Under the pieces are notes generated by a model. That model saw only the letters and a list, made by a program, of their open reading frames with translations. It did not search any database and was not told the origin of the DNA. Position numbers and translations under genes: made by a program. A stretch of 43,942 bases of DNA from NCBI GenBank assembly GCA_000433095.1, contig HF991471.1:79775-123716 (forward strand). The letters run 5' to 3'. Origin of the DNA: Clostridium sp. CAG:967 (lineage in GTDB: Bacteria; Cyanobacteriota; Vampirovibrionia; Gastranaerophilales; Gastranaerophilaceae). Below are positions 31,438-40,286 of this stretch, one piece after another; position 1 is the first letter of the stretch, and each line of letters starts with the position of its first letter.

Positions 31438-33465
31438 ATGCATGTATTAGGGATAGACAATAGAATATCATTTGAAAGACGACCGAAACAAGATGAAGAA
31501 TACGGGCTTAAATCGACTATTGCCAAAACTTATGAAGCTTTGGGTACAAAAGAACGTGTAATTATTACTCACGGTTCATGCTTTCCTGCGTTGAACAGAA
31601 GCACATATATCGGTTCACCATACGGAAATGCAGCAAAGGAATATATAAAATTTTTAACTCTGTACGGCTTTAACGGAAACCAGCTCGGTCCCGGCGGAGA
31701 ATTGGAATTTAAAGACGGAGAAATAAAAAAATCCCCTTATAATGCATCAGCTTTTGCTAAAAACCGAATGTTCATTGATCTTGAACAGTTGACCCAGGAT
31801 AAATACGGAAAAATTCTTTCTGAAAAAACATTCGAAAATGTTACAACTGTGCCCGAAACAGGCGACAAAAACTATGACACGACAAACTTTGCAGAAGCTG
31901 CCAAAACCTATGATATTGCTCTTGCTGAAAGCTACAAAAATTTTAAAGCAAACCTTTCAAAAGGACAGCCCGAAGCATTAGCACTTAACAAAGAATTTAA
32001 TACATTCTTGAAAAGACATGATGAAAGATTAACAGATGAAGGCATTTTCAAGATTCTTGCAAAACACTACAACACCGATGAGACAGATGACTGGAATAAT
32101 GACCTTGACAGCAATTTGATTGTACACATTAATGAAGGCGACTTAGATGCAATCGACCGCTATAACGATATAAAAAACTCAAACAAAAATGAAATTGAGC
32201 AATATAAATTTGAACAATTCATAGCAACCAAACAAATAAAAGAGAATAAAGATTGGCGTGACAAATTAGGCTTCAAATATATCAATGACTTACTTGTAGG
32301 CTGTTCTAAAATGGACAGATGGCGTTACAAAGAAGCATTCTTACCTGATTGGGAAATGGGCGCAAGAGAAAGTGAAGGAACATCTCAAAGATGGCATATC
32401 CCCGTAATCGATCCTAAAAAAATATTTGTTAATAAAAACGGTAAAAATGAGTTAAATATCGGCGGAAAATTCCTGAAAGAAAAAATAGACTTTGCTCTTG
32501 AATTTTGTGAAAACATCAGAGTAGACCATGCAATGGGTCTGGTTGAACCTTATCTGTTATCGAAATCAGCTTCTGACAGTGACTTTGAAAATAAAGATAA
32601 CCCGGGGGCTAAAAATACTAATTTAGAAAAATACATTTCCGAATTAAAAGATAAAAACGGCGAAGAATATGATAGATATTGGGATTATCCAAAACTTTTA
32701 ACAGACCTTATTCTTCCTGCATTACACGAACACGGTCTGACAAATGACATGCCTGTATGGGAAGATATATGCAGTTATCCTGACAGATTTGTAAAAATAT
32801 ACGAACAGCAATTAAATTTACCGAAAATCCAAAACTTAGATTGGAGCAGAGCTCAAGAAAAATTAAATTCGGGCAGAGTAAATGACTGGTATCTGGTAGG
32901 CTCTCATGACAATATTCCTGCAATGACTTACATGCAGCGTATAGGTGATATGAAAGACGGTTCCAAAGGTGAATACACCAGAGAACACGATGCCTGGAAC
33001 ACAGGCTATCTTGCCGGTTATCTGAATATGGATGATGACAGAGATAACATCCAGAACATCAGAAAAGAATTAATTGATTTGTATAATTCAAATGACAGAG
33101 AAAGAATTAGAGCAAAATTTGCCGAACTAATGACAACTCCGAAATTCCAGATATCATTTGCAGACTTGCTTGGTATTACCGATGTTACATATAATATTGG
33201 CGGCTCTAAACGTAAAGAAAACTGGGAAGAACGTATTTCAGCCGACTATCTGGACAAATATTATGAAAACCTGTCAAGCGAAAATCCTACAGCACTAAAC
33301 ATACCTGAATTGCTTAAAAAAGCTTTGCAGGCAAAAATTGATATGCAGGTAATGCAAAGTAATGACAAAAATAAAACAAGAGCTGAATTAAACGAAAAAT
33401 ATAAACCTCTTTTAGCTGACTTGCAAAAATATGCAGATATTCTAAAAGAACCGGAAAACGAATAA
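31438..33465 (+). CDS. malQ: 4-alpha-glucanotransferase-like enzyme (GH77)
   Basis: A 675-residue protein in the GH77 pattern: SPYNASAFAKNRMFIDLEQL near the N-terminus, IRVDHAMG with the likely nucleophile Asp363, MPVWED with the likely acid/base Glu442, and YLVGSHDNIPAM with Asp491. GH77 enzymes transfer maltooligosaccharide segments in glycogen or maltodextrin use. About 100 extra residues (roughly 120-300) separate the first and second landmarks, and the usual PVYAEDLG wording is changed to PVWEDICSY, so this is a divergent member. AACTAGCAA lies 29 bases upstream of ATG. No signal peptide; cytosolic. Confidence 0.75.
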   Translation: MHVLGIDNRISFERRPKQDEEYGLKSTIAKTYEALGTKERVIITHGSCFPALNRSTYIGSPYGNAAKEYIKFLTLYGFNGNQLGPGGELEFKDGEIKKSPYNASAFAKNRMFIDLEQLTQDKYGKILSEKTFENVTTVPETGDKNYDTTNFAEAAKTYDIALAESYKNFKANLSKGQPEALALNKEFNTFLKRHDERLTDEGIFKILAKHYNTDETDDWNNDLDSNLIVHINEGDLDAIDRYNDIKNSNKNEIEQYKFEQFIATKQIKENKDWRDKLGFKYINDLLVGCSKMDRWRYKEAFLPDWEMGARESEGTSQRWHIPVIDPKKIFVNKNGKNELNIGGKFLKEKIDFALEFCENIRVDHAMGLVEPYLLSKSASDSDFENKDNPGAKNTNLEKYISELKDKNGEEYDRYWDYPKLLTDLILPALHEHGLTNDMPVWEDICSYPDRFVKIYEQQLNLPKIQNLDWSRAQEKLNSGRVNDWYLVGSHDNIPAMTYMQRIGDMKDGSKGEYTREHDAWNTGYLAGYLNMDDDRDNIQNIRKELIDLYNSNDRERIRAKFAELMTTPKFQISFADLLGITDVTYNIGGSKRKENWEERISADYLDKYYENLSSENPTALNIPELLKKALQAKIDMQVMQSNDKNKTRAELNEKYKPLLADLQKYADILKEPENE

Positions 33466-33499
33466 TAAAGCTGATAATTTTTATTATTATCTTAATTCT

Positions 33500-34336
33500 T
33501 TAAGCTCTAATATCAGTTTCTTTAGCAATACCTGTTTGTATTCCGGGTACACATAAGAATGCAGGAACAGTTCTTGTTATAGAAGTGGACAGAGCTGATT
33601 TTTCTGCCATTAAAGTAACAGCCATACTTAAATCATCAACGTGAGGAGCAAAATCTGTTCCCTTAATTTTTCTGTCAACTTTTCTATGGAAAACTTTTTC
33701 ATTTAACATATTTGAAACTCTGTTTCCTGTAATGATACCAACTCCGAGAGCTGCAATTGTAATGAGTGCGGAAGGTATACCTTTTAAAATTTTATTGGCA
33801 GCAACAGAAGCTTTTCCCTTTTCTGCCATTTGAGGAATATATTTCAAAATACTTTTTTCATTCTTTTTGTATAATCTTGATGCTCCGCCGACACAAGCAA
33901 CAGGAACCAAAACATTACCGAGCATCTGATTAACTGATTCTCTGAGTTTTGCTTTTGCATTCTTTTTATCATCTAAAATCATTCCGCCTGCAAGTCCTCC
34001 TGCAACAGAAGCTCCTGCTAATTCCAGAATTTCAATTTCCTCAATTTCCATTAATCTTCTTTCGGGATGATTTTTATTAAAAATCTTAAAAATAGCCCAA
34101 TCCTTGACAGGAGTATCTTTTATAGCTTTAGGCGACAGTGAAAAGCCTTGTTTTTTTGCAATACATGCAAGTGCTGTACCAACTCCCAATGCAGAAGTCA
34201 GCGCAACTCCGGTTTTCAGGTTTTTCCCTTCTTTAGAATTTTTATGAGAAGCATCTTCTTTTTTATTAACAGAATCATGTCGAACAACCGCTGAAGATCT
34301 GTTAGCTTTGAAAGATGTTATAGAATTTACTGACAT
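33500..34336 (-). CDS. Membrane protein of unknown function, Gly/Ala-rich
   Basis: About 278 residues starting MSVNSITSFKANRSSAVVRH at ATG 34336 (GAAAGG upstream; an upstream in-frame start is less likely). After a polar, Lys/Asn-rich stretch there are four short Gly/Ala-rich hydrophobic segments (TGVALTSALGVGTALACIAK; ELAGASVAGGLAGGMIL; VLVPVACVGGASRLY; ALITIAALGVGIITG) separated by basic loops. The short N-terminus with a SFKA motif recalls the genes at 18010-18570 and 40287-40919. It is divergent from the 34538 gene; the two may be regulated together. Confidence 0.55.
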   Translation of the reverse strand: MSVNSITSFKANRSSAVVRHDSVNKKEDASHKNSKEGKNLKTGVALTSALGVGTALACIAKKQGFSLSPKAIKDTPVKDWAIFKIFNKNHPERRLMEIEEIEILELAGASVAGGLAGGMILDDKKNAKAKLRESVNQMLGNVLVPVACVGGASRLYKKNEKSILKYIPQMAEKGKASVAANKILKGIPSALITIAALGVGIITGNRVSNMLNEKVFHRKVDRKIKGTDFAPHVDDLSMAVTLMAEKSALSTSITRTVPAFLCVPGIQTGIAKETDIRA

Positions 34337-34430
34337 ATCTACGCCTTTCACACACATTGTAACAAAAACACTAAATAAAAAACATTGCTAGTTCAGACAA
34401 TAAATATTAACAAAACTTAATTAGAGTTCA

Positions 34431-34454
34431 TGTTACACTTATAACAGTGTAACA
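34431..34454. promoter_or_regulatory. Perfect palindrome, probable operator, between divergent genes
   Basis: TGTTACAC and GTGTAACA arms of eight bases flank TTATAACA. The centre contains a TATAAC hexamer, so a bound regulator would cover a -10 element. It lies 84 bases before the 34538 start and 95 bases before the 34336 start. Confidence 0.55.
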
Positions 34455-34537
34455 AAATATTAAAAATATCCTACCAGCAGGCAAAAAAAATTATTCAGGT
34501 TTATTAAATAACATGTTCAAGTGGTAGAAAAAGAAAT

Positions 34538-36118
34538 ATGAATGTAACCCCTCAAACAATCTCAAACTTTAGTTATCCGAGAAGATTCGTTCGTGGCATT
34601 GCGAGCAAAAGTCTTGCTCCTCTAATTTTACTTGAATGCTTTGTAACAGGCGGAAGAACGGTTCAGGCATATAAAAGAGGCGGTTTTGAAGAAGCAAGGG
34701 AAAGATTTACAGAAGAATCTATAGGTGCCGCATTCTGGTTTGCCGGAGTGAAAATGTTCAACAAAATGAACGACCACATTGGTAAAAAAGTGCTAAATCT
34801 ACATACAACAGGCTTTGATGCCCAGGAAGACGGTATAAGAAAACCTCTTAAAAACTTCTTGCACGATGATAAATCATTAAAAGAACAAGCAAAACTTAAC
34901 GGTAAAACCGGCAAGTTAATTAAAAACCTGACAAAAGAACAAATTGCTGTATTTAAAGCCTTAAAAATCGGTTCAAGCATACTTTTAGCAAACGTTCTTG
35001 TTGGTTTGGTAGTGCCTAAAATTAACCAGCATATTACAGCTGTTTACCACCAGAAACACCTTGAAGACAATACTAAACAAAAACCTGTTGAAACAAATCA
35101 TTCAGCTATGAATTCTCAACAAGTTTCAATGGATAAATTTATGAAATCCGAAGACAATAAAAAAGTGTCATTCGGTATGAACTACAACGCATTATTATCT
35201 ATTGCAAACAAATTTGAAAATAATGCGACATATCAACTTCTTTCAACAGACGTTGGTATTGCAGGCGGACGTGCAGTAAGTTCAAGAAACAACCACGAAA
35301 GAACAGAAGTTCTGTTCCGTGATTTAACATCAATTTACTTCTATATGTTCAATATGCCAAATATCAACAGATGGCTGAACCAGATTGAAGATGGCAGAAA
35401 AACAAGACTTGATCCTGTTGCAGCAAAACAGGTTACAGATCACCTCGATGCAGTGCTGCAAGAAAACGGCGGAAAACTTGATGCTGAAACATTTGCAAGA
35501 AAAGTATTCGGTGATAATGCTAATGTTGGATTCATTGATAAAGATCTTCTGCAAAAATTCGATGAACATAAAGTTATAACTCTTGATACATTCAAGCAAT
35601 ATCTTAAAGACCATAAAAACTTCTCTGCTGAAGATATTTCAAGATATACAAATCTTGCAGAGCGTATGTCAAAATTACAGCCTGAAGTAGAAGGCGTATC
35701 AGTTCTTACTAAAAACCAAATTAAAGACGTATTCAGAGAAGGTGCCGTTAATATGCCTGAATTTTTACAAAATATATTCAGCGTTGCAACCCAAAACGCA
35801 TCAACAGATAAATACAAATACGTAAACTATGATGAACTTAAAGAACTTAAAGAAGATGTTGTCCACTATGTGAGCAAAATAGTTGAAAAAGCACGCAAAA
35901 ACGGTTCGGAAATTACAACCGATACTCTCAAAAAAGCCTGCAAAGAAAACTTTATTAAAAACTCATTCAATTGGGGTGTTGGTTTTGCTGTTTCAGCCTT
36001 ATTCCTGTCAACTTTAATTCCAAAAATGCAATACTGGATTACCAAAATGACAACAGGTCAGGATAAATTCCCGGGTACTGCAGACTACTCAAACGAAAAA
36101 AAAGCTAAAAATAAATAA
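34538..36118 (+). CDS. Membrane-associated protein of unknown function
   Basis: A 526-residue protein. It begins MNVTPQTISNFSYPRRFVRG. Hydrophobic segments lie at about 25-45 (SKSLAPLILLECFVTGG), 145-165 (SSILLANVLVGLVVPKI) and 490-510 (NWGVGFAVSALFLSTLIPKM), with a soluble, helical, charged middle (200-480). The middle carries KVSFGMNYNALLSIANKFEN and DVGIAGGRAVSSRNNHERTE, which look conserved. No signal peptide. Divergent from the 33500-34336 gene over a 201-base gap with a palindrome. No family is recognised. Confidence 0.55.
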   Translation: MNVTPQTISNFSYPRRFVRGIASKSLAPLILLECFVTGGRTVQAYKRGGFEEARERFTEESIGAAFWFAGVKMFNKMNDHIGKKVLNLHTTGFDAQEDGIRKPLKNFLHDDKSLKEQAKLNGKTGKLIKNLTKEQIAVFKALKIGSSILLANVLVGLVVPKINQHITAVYHQKHLEDNTKQKPVETNHSAMNSQQVSMDKFMKSEDNKKVSFGMNYNALLSIANKFENNATYQLLSTDVGIAGGRAVSSRNNHERTEVLFRDLTSIYFYMFNMPNINRWLNQIEDGRKTRLDPVAAKQVTDHLDAVLQENGGKLDAETFARKVFGDNANVGFIDKDLLQKFDEHKVITLDTFKQYLKDHKNFSAEDISRYTNLAERMSKLQPEVEGVSVLTKNQIKDVFREGAVNMPEFLQNIFSVATQNASTDKYKYVNYDELKELKEDVVHYVSKIVEKARKNGSEITTDTLKKACKENFIKNSFNWGVGFAVSALFLSTLIPKMQYWITKMTTGQDKFPGTADYSNEKKAKNK

Positions 36119-36175
36119 TTTCTGCTTGTAAATTATTTTTGCCCATGCGATAATTTTATTATTGAAAGGCTTGAT

Positions 36176-36793
36176 ATGGCAAACACTTTAGTTTATTTAC
36201 TAGACGGAAAAATATACATTAATTTAACAAATCTATGCACAAATGATTGTATCTTTTGCCTCAGAAAAGACAAAGATGATGTTTGCGGTCAGGCATTATG
36301 GCTTGATAATGAAAGTTCTACAGCTGATGATGTTATTGAGCAGTTTAATAAATTTGAGCCTTCTAAAGAAATAATTTTCTGCGGATATGGTGAACCTTTA
36401 TTAAAATTTGAAGTTTTAAAACAAGTAGCAAAATATATTAAAGACAAATACCCTGAAACAAAAATTAGAGTTAATACCAACGGTCATGCTAATTTTGCGA
36501 ACAAAAAAAATGTTGTTCCCGAATTAAAGGGATTAATTGATGAATTTTCAGTAAGTTTGAACGCCCCGACTAAAGAAGAATATAATGAACTATCTCAGCC
36601 AAAATTTGATACAGCATATGATGAAGTTAAAAAATTCATAAAATGTTGTTCTGACGAAGGCATTTCTGTAGTTGCAAGCGTTGTTGAAGGTTATAAGGGG
36701 AAACACATTGACCTTAAAACCTGTGAAGAAATTGCATCTGATTTAGGTGCAAAATTCAGAGTGAGAGAATGGATTCCGAACGGATATTCATAA
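36176..36793 (+). CDS. Radical SAM protein, TatD-nuclease-associated type
   Basis: A 205-residue minimal radical SAM enzyme. The cluster motif CTNDCIFC is at residues 21-28, with YINLTNLC before and LRKDKDDVCGQALWL after it; IIFCGYGEPLLKFEVL binds SAM, and RVNTNGHAN, DEFSVSLNAPT and FRVREWIPNGYS follow. This pattern matches the small radical SAM family that is usually fused or linked to TatD-type metal-dependent nucleases. No tatD gene is in the window. The reaction is unknown for the family as far as I know. AAAGG precedes the start. Confidence 0.8.
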   Translation: MANTLVYLLDGKIYINLTNLCTNDCIFCLRKDKDDVCGQALWLDNESSTADDVIEQFNKFEPSKEIIFCGYGEPLLKFEVLKQVAKYIKDKYPETKIRVNTNGHANFANKKNVVPELKGLIDEFSVSLNAPTKEEYNELSQPKFDTAYDEVKKFIKCCSDEGISVVASVVEGYKGKHIDLKTCEEIASDLGAKFRVREWIPNGYS

Positions 36794-36872
36794 ATAATTT
36801 TTAAGTAACTAATATATAAATAAAAAGTTGTACGTATATTTTGAACGTACACGTCACAAGAAAGGACAAAAC

Positions 36873-39032
36873 ATGAACGTTTTAGACAAAATCATGAAAC
36901 CGAAATCAATTGCGGTTGTCGGTGCATCTACAAAGCCGAAAACAATCGGTTCTGAAATTATGCAAAGATTAAGAGATTACAAATTTAACGGCAAAATCTA
37001 CCCTGTAAACCCTAAAGGCGGTATGATTGAAGGCTTTCAGGCATATACTTCAATTTCTGAAATTCCGGGTGAAGTTGATTTGGCTGTTATCGTTGTAAAC
37101 GCTAAATTCGTTTTAGATACAATTGACCAATGTAATGCAAAAGGCATTAAAGGACTTTGCATCATCACAGCCGGTTTCAAAGAAACAGGTGCTGAAGGTG
37201 CTGAAATGGAAAAACAATTATTAGCTAAAGTAAAAGAATACGGAATGAGATGTGTTGGTCCTAACTGCTTAGGCGTACTTAACACAAATCCTGATGTAAT
37301 GATGGATGCAACTTTCGCAGAATCTTTACCTGTAAGAGGCGACATCGGTTTCGTTTCTCAATCAGGTGCTTTAGGCGGCGGTATCTTGAACATCTTAAAA
37401 GATTTAAACATTGGTTTTGCTCAATTCATCTCTATCGGTAATCAGGCGGATGTTAATGCTGAAACAGCTCTTGAATACTGGGAAAACGATGATGACGTTA
37501 AACAAATTCTTTTATACATGGAATCAATCCAAAATCCTGCTAACTTTAGAAAATTAGCTTCAAGAATTACTAAGAAAAAACCTATCCTTGCATTAAAAGC
37601 AGGACGTTCAGCAGCCGGAGCATCTGCTGCATCTTCTCACACAGGTTCATTAGCAGGTGCTGATAAAGCTGCGGCAGCTTTGTTGAAACAATCAGGAGTA
37701 ATTAGAGAATTCTCTTTGAAAAACTTGTTTGCTAACGCTAAAGCTTTCTCTAACTGCCCAATTCCAAAAGGAAACAAAGTTGCAATCATCACTAATTCAG
37801 GCGGTCCTGGAATTATGGCTACAGATGCTATCTGCGAAAGCGGTATGCAAATGGCTAAAATTTCAGATGCTACAAAAGAACAATTGAGAAGCTTCTTACC
37901 GGCAGCAGCATCAGTTAAAAACCCTGTAGATATGATTGCTTCTGCTCCGATTGAGCACTATACCCAAACTTTGGAAACAGTTATTAAAGACGAAAGCGTT
38001 GACATGATTATGGTAATTTACTTACCATTCTTAGGTTTGAAAGATATTGATGTTGCTAAAGCATTAATGGAAATTAAAGCTAAAAATCCTGAAAAACCAA
38101 TCGTTGGTGTATTCATGACAACAAGCAGCTTCTTTACTGAAATTTCTAATATGGATGTTAACATGCCGTTCTACATGTATGCGGAAGAAGCAGCAGAAGC
38201 TCTTTGCAGACTTGACGAACAACGTCAATGGATGGCTAAACCTGAAGGCAAAATTCCTTGCTTTGATGTTGACAGAGCTAAAGTTGAAAAAATCATTGCT
38301 AACTCACTTAAAGAAGGCAGAGCTCAGCTTACAACTCTTGAATCAATTGATGTATTACAAGCATACGGTATCAGAGCTTGCAAATACGGCTTAGCAACCA
38401 ATGAAGAAGAAGTTGTAACTCTCGGTAACTCAATCGGCTACCCTGTTGTTATGAAAATGACTTCAAAAACAACATCTCACAAAACAGATGTCGGCGGTGT
38501 TGTTGTTAACATTAAATCAGAAGACCAATTGAGAAAAGAATACAAAGGACTTCTTGAAAGACTTGAAGCAAAAGGATTGTTGGAAGGTCTTGAAGGTGTA
38601 ATCATTCAGGAAATGGTTAAAGGTTCTCGTGAAATGGTTTGCGGTATTGCAACAGATCCACAATACGGTCCTATGATGATGTTCGGTTTAGGCGGTGTAT
38701 TCGTAGAAGTTATGAAAGACGTAACTTTCAGAATTGCTCCTTTAACAGATGTTGATGCTGATGAAATGATTAAATCAGTAAAAGCATACAAATTGTTAGA
38801 AGGTGCAAGAGGTACAAAACCTGCACAAATCGACCAAATTCAGGAAACATTATTGAGATTATCTCAACTTGTTTCTGACTTCAAATTCATTGATGAATTA
38901 GATATTAACCCGCTGTTAATTTCTGAAGCAACAGGCGAAGGAATTGCAGTTGACGGTCGTATCAAAGTAAGATTAGAAGAAGCTAAAGAAGCATTGGGAT
39001 GCACTTGCTCTGAATGCTCTTGCTGCCACTAA
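36873..39032 (+). CDS. ADP-forming acyl-CoA (acetate-CoA) synthetase, fused subunits
   Basis: Converts an acyl-CoA plus ADP and phosphate to the acid, CoA and ATP, saving energy in fermenters. The ATG at 36873 has AAAGGAC upstream and gives about 719 residues. The alpha part starts IMKPKSIAVVGASTKPKTIG (CoA-binding) with KGIKGLCIITAGFKETG, LGVLNT, a phosphohistidine-helix region SSHTGSLAGADKAAAALLKQ, and NSGGPGIMATDA; the beta part is the ATP-grasp domain (YPVVMKMTSKTTSHKTDVGG, MVCGIATDPQYGPMMMFGLG, FIDELDINPLLI). The very end, CTCSECSCCH, is a Cys-rich tail not needed for the known reaction. Codon use here is rich in optimal-looking codons, consistent with high expression. Confidence 0.88.
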   Translation: MNVLDKIMKPKSIAVVGASTKPKTIGSEIMQRLRDYKFNGKIYPVNPKGGMIEGFQAYTSISEIPGEVDLAVIVVNAKFVLDTIDQCNAKGIKGLCIITAGFKETGAEGAEMEKQLLAKVKEYGMRCVGPNCLGVLNTNPDVMMDATFAESLPVRGDIGFVSQSGALGGGILNILKDLNIGFAQFISIGNQADVNAETALEYWENDDDVKQILLYMESIQNPANFRKLASRITKKKPILALKAGRSAAGASAASSHTGSLAGADKAAAALLKQSGVIREFSLKNLFANAKAFSNCPIPKGNKVAIITNSGGPGIMATDAICESGMQMAKISDATKEQLRSFLPAAASVKNPVDMIASAPIEHYTQTLETVIKDESVDMIMVIYLPFLGLKDIDVAKALMEIKAKNPEKPIVGVFMTTSSFFTEISNMDVNMPFYMYAEEAAEALCRLDEQRQWMAKPEGKIPCFDVDRAKVEKIIANSLKEGRAQLTTLESIDVLQAYGIRACKYGLATNEEEVVTLGNSIGYPVVMKMTSKTTSHKTDVGGVVVNIKSEDQLRKEYKGLLERLEAKGLLEGLEGVIIQEMVKGSREMVCGIATDPQYGPMMMFGLGGVFVEVMKDVTFRIAPLTDVDADEMIKSVKAYKLLEGARGTKPAQIDQIQETLLRLSQLVSDFKFIDELDINPLLISEATGEGIAVDGRIKVRLEEAKEALGCTCSECSCCH

Positions 39033-39053
39033 TCATTCTTGACAAATAAACAG

Positions 39054-39087
39054 AAGAACGGGATTAAAAAAATCCCGTTCTTTTTTT
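39054..39087. terminator. Bidirectional terminator between the synthetase and the XRE gene
   Basis: AAGAACGGGATT and AATCCCGTTCTT pair over 12 bp around AAAAA, with seven T to 39087 on the plus strand. The XRE stop codon (39086) overlaps the T-run. Confidence 0.9.
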
Positions 39088-39307
39088 AATCAAAGTTCAT
39101 AATTTTATCAACCGATAAATCTAAAACATTAGTAAGTTCAACTATTTTTCTGACAGTTAAATTTTGTTCGCCTCTTTCAACCTTACCAATATAGTTAGGA
39201 TGAACATTTGCAAGTTCGGCAAATTTTTCCTGTGACAGGCGCCTTTTCGTTCTTTCAACCCTAAAATTAAGCCCTATCTTTTTAAGAACATCTTTATAAT
39301 CTGTCAT
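39086..39307 (-). CDS. XRE-family helix-turn-helix regulator
   Basis: A 73-residue protein that is almost only a Cro/CI-type DNA-binding domain: IGLNFRVERTKRRLSQEKFA, ELANVHPNYIGKVERGEQNL and VRKIVELTNVLDLSVDKI (residues 12-70). Small size means that it probably dimerises through the C-terminal helix. Divergent from prepilin 3; the shared gap holds two tandem 20-bp palindromic sites, one overlapping its own promoter, so it is a good candidate to repress itself and the pilin. TAAAAT lies six bases before ATG with no ribosome binding site. Confidence 0.85.
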   Translation of the reverse strand: MTDYKDVLKKIGLNFRVERTKRRLSQEKFAELANVHPNYIGKVERGEQNLTVRKIVELTNVLDLSVDKIMNFD

Positions 39308-39324
39308 AATAAAATTTTATACTA

Positions 39325-39374
39325 TTGACAATGTTCCTTCTACACTATTATAATAGTGTATACAGTATTATAAT
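39325..39374 (+). promoter_or_regulatory. Promoter of prepilin 3 embedded in XRE operators
   Basis: TTGACA (39325-39330), 18-base spacer, TATAAT (39349-39354), with a second TATAAT at 39369-39374 one operator repeat later. Both -10 elements are inside the palindromes, so a bound repressor would block transcription. Confidence 0.65.
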
Positions 39375-39380
39375 AGTAGG
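39341..39380. promoter_or_regulatory. Tandem 20-bp operators for the XRE regulator
   Basis: Site 1 (39341-39360) is a perfect 20-bp palindrome with core ACTATTATAATAGT; site 2 (39361-39380) directly abuts it and shares TACA-n-TATTATAATAGT. Centre spacing of 20 bp puts both sites on one face of the helix, as for cooperative dimers. Confidence 0.7.
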
Positions 39381-39390
39381 AAAATTTAAT

Positions 39391-40200
39391 ATGTTACATA
39401 ATATGCAGAAACAGACACGAAATTTGAAGAATTTTTCAAAAATTTACTCACAGGAGAACCGGCTTTGCAAACAGGCACAAGAGTTGACAAACTTTTCAGA
39501 GGCTTATCCACATGAAAACCGGCTTTGCCGGGCATTTACATTGGCAGAGGTTTTGATTACTCTGGGAATTATTGGCGTAGTTGCAGCTATGACAATGCCT
39601 GTACTTATTCAAAAAAACAGAGCTAATGTTGTAGAAACTCGTCTCCAAAAATTTTATTCGATGATTAACCAATCATTAACAATGGCTGAATTGGATTATG
39701 GAAACAAATCTGACTGGACACCGGCAGATACACAGGAATTTTTCAATAGATATTTAAAAAATTATTTAAAATACTTAAAAACAGAAAGCAAAAGAGTTGG
39801 TACAAGCAACGATTTTCTGCTGGTATATTTAGCAGATGGCAGTAGTTTTTTGGTCGATATATACGGAGTCTGGGATGATGAGGGAAATCAGACATTTAAA
39901 TCAAACGGCGGCCATTTTATTTTTTGTCCTTATGCAAAAGACTGCACAGCCGGGAATGATAAAAAAAAATGGGGTAAAAAGCAATTTGTATTCGGCTATT
40001 GGCCTGGAGGAGAAGTAGCTGCAAAATATCACAAAGACAAAGGTGTAGAACCATATTTAAACCAATGGGACGGCAATGAATCCACTTTATATACAAACTC
40101 AGGTTTTGGTTGCAATAAGGATGCCGGAAACTTTTACTGTACAGCAATAATTCAGCATAACGGCTGGAAAATTCCTAAAGACTACCCTTATAAATTTTAA
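39391..40200 (+). CDS. Type IV prepilin-like protein with a long repeated leader
   Basis: A 269-residue protein; ATG 39391 follows AGGA. Before the prepilin motif there is an unusually long, charged leader (about 49 residues) with an internal repeat: NFSKIYSQENRLC then NFSEAYPHENRLC. The second copy runs into RAFTLAEVLITLGIIGVVAA (cleavage expected before Phe, with Ala at -1). The mature part has the hydrophobic helix, then a globular domain with Cys near the C-terminus (CNKDAGNFYCTAII) and the ending KDYPYKF, matching prepilin 1's KDYPWR end. No poly-C tract is present, so this gene is in frame; regulation is by the XRE operators instead. Confidence 0.85.
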   Translation: MLHNMQKQTRNLKNFSKIYSQENRLCKQAQELTNFSEAYPHENRLCRAFTLAEVLITLGIIGVVAAMTMPVLIQKNRANVVETRLQKFYSMINQSLTMAELDYGNKSDWTPADTQEFFNRYLKNYLKYLKTESKRVGTSNDFLLVYLADGSSFLVDIYGVWDDEGNQTFKSNGGHFIFCPYAKDCTAGNDKKKWGKKQFVFGYWPGGEVAAKYHKDKGVEPYLNQWDGNESTLYTNSGFGCNKDAGNFYCTAIIQHNGWKIPKDYPYKF

Positions 40201-40286
40201 CAACATGTAAAAGTTTCTTAATAAACTAACAAAAAATTCCTTGAGTAACATAATATAATCATGTGGTCTAAATAGGGAGTATGTAT

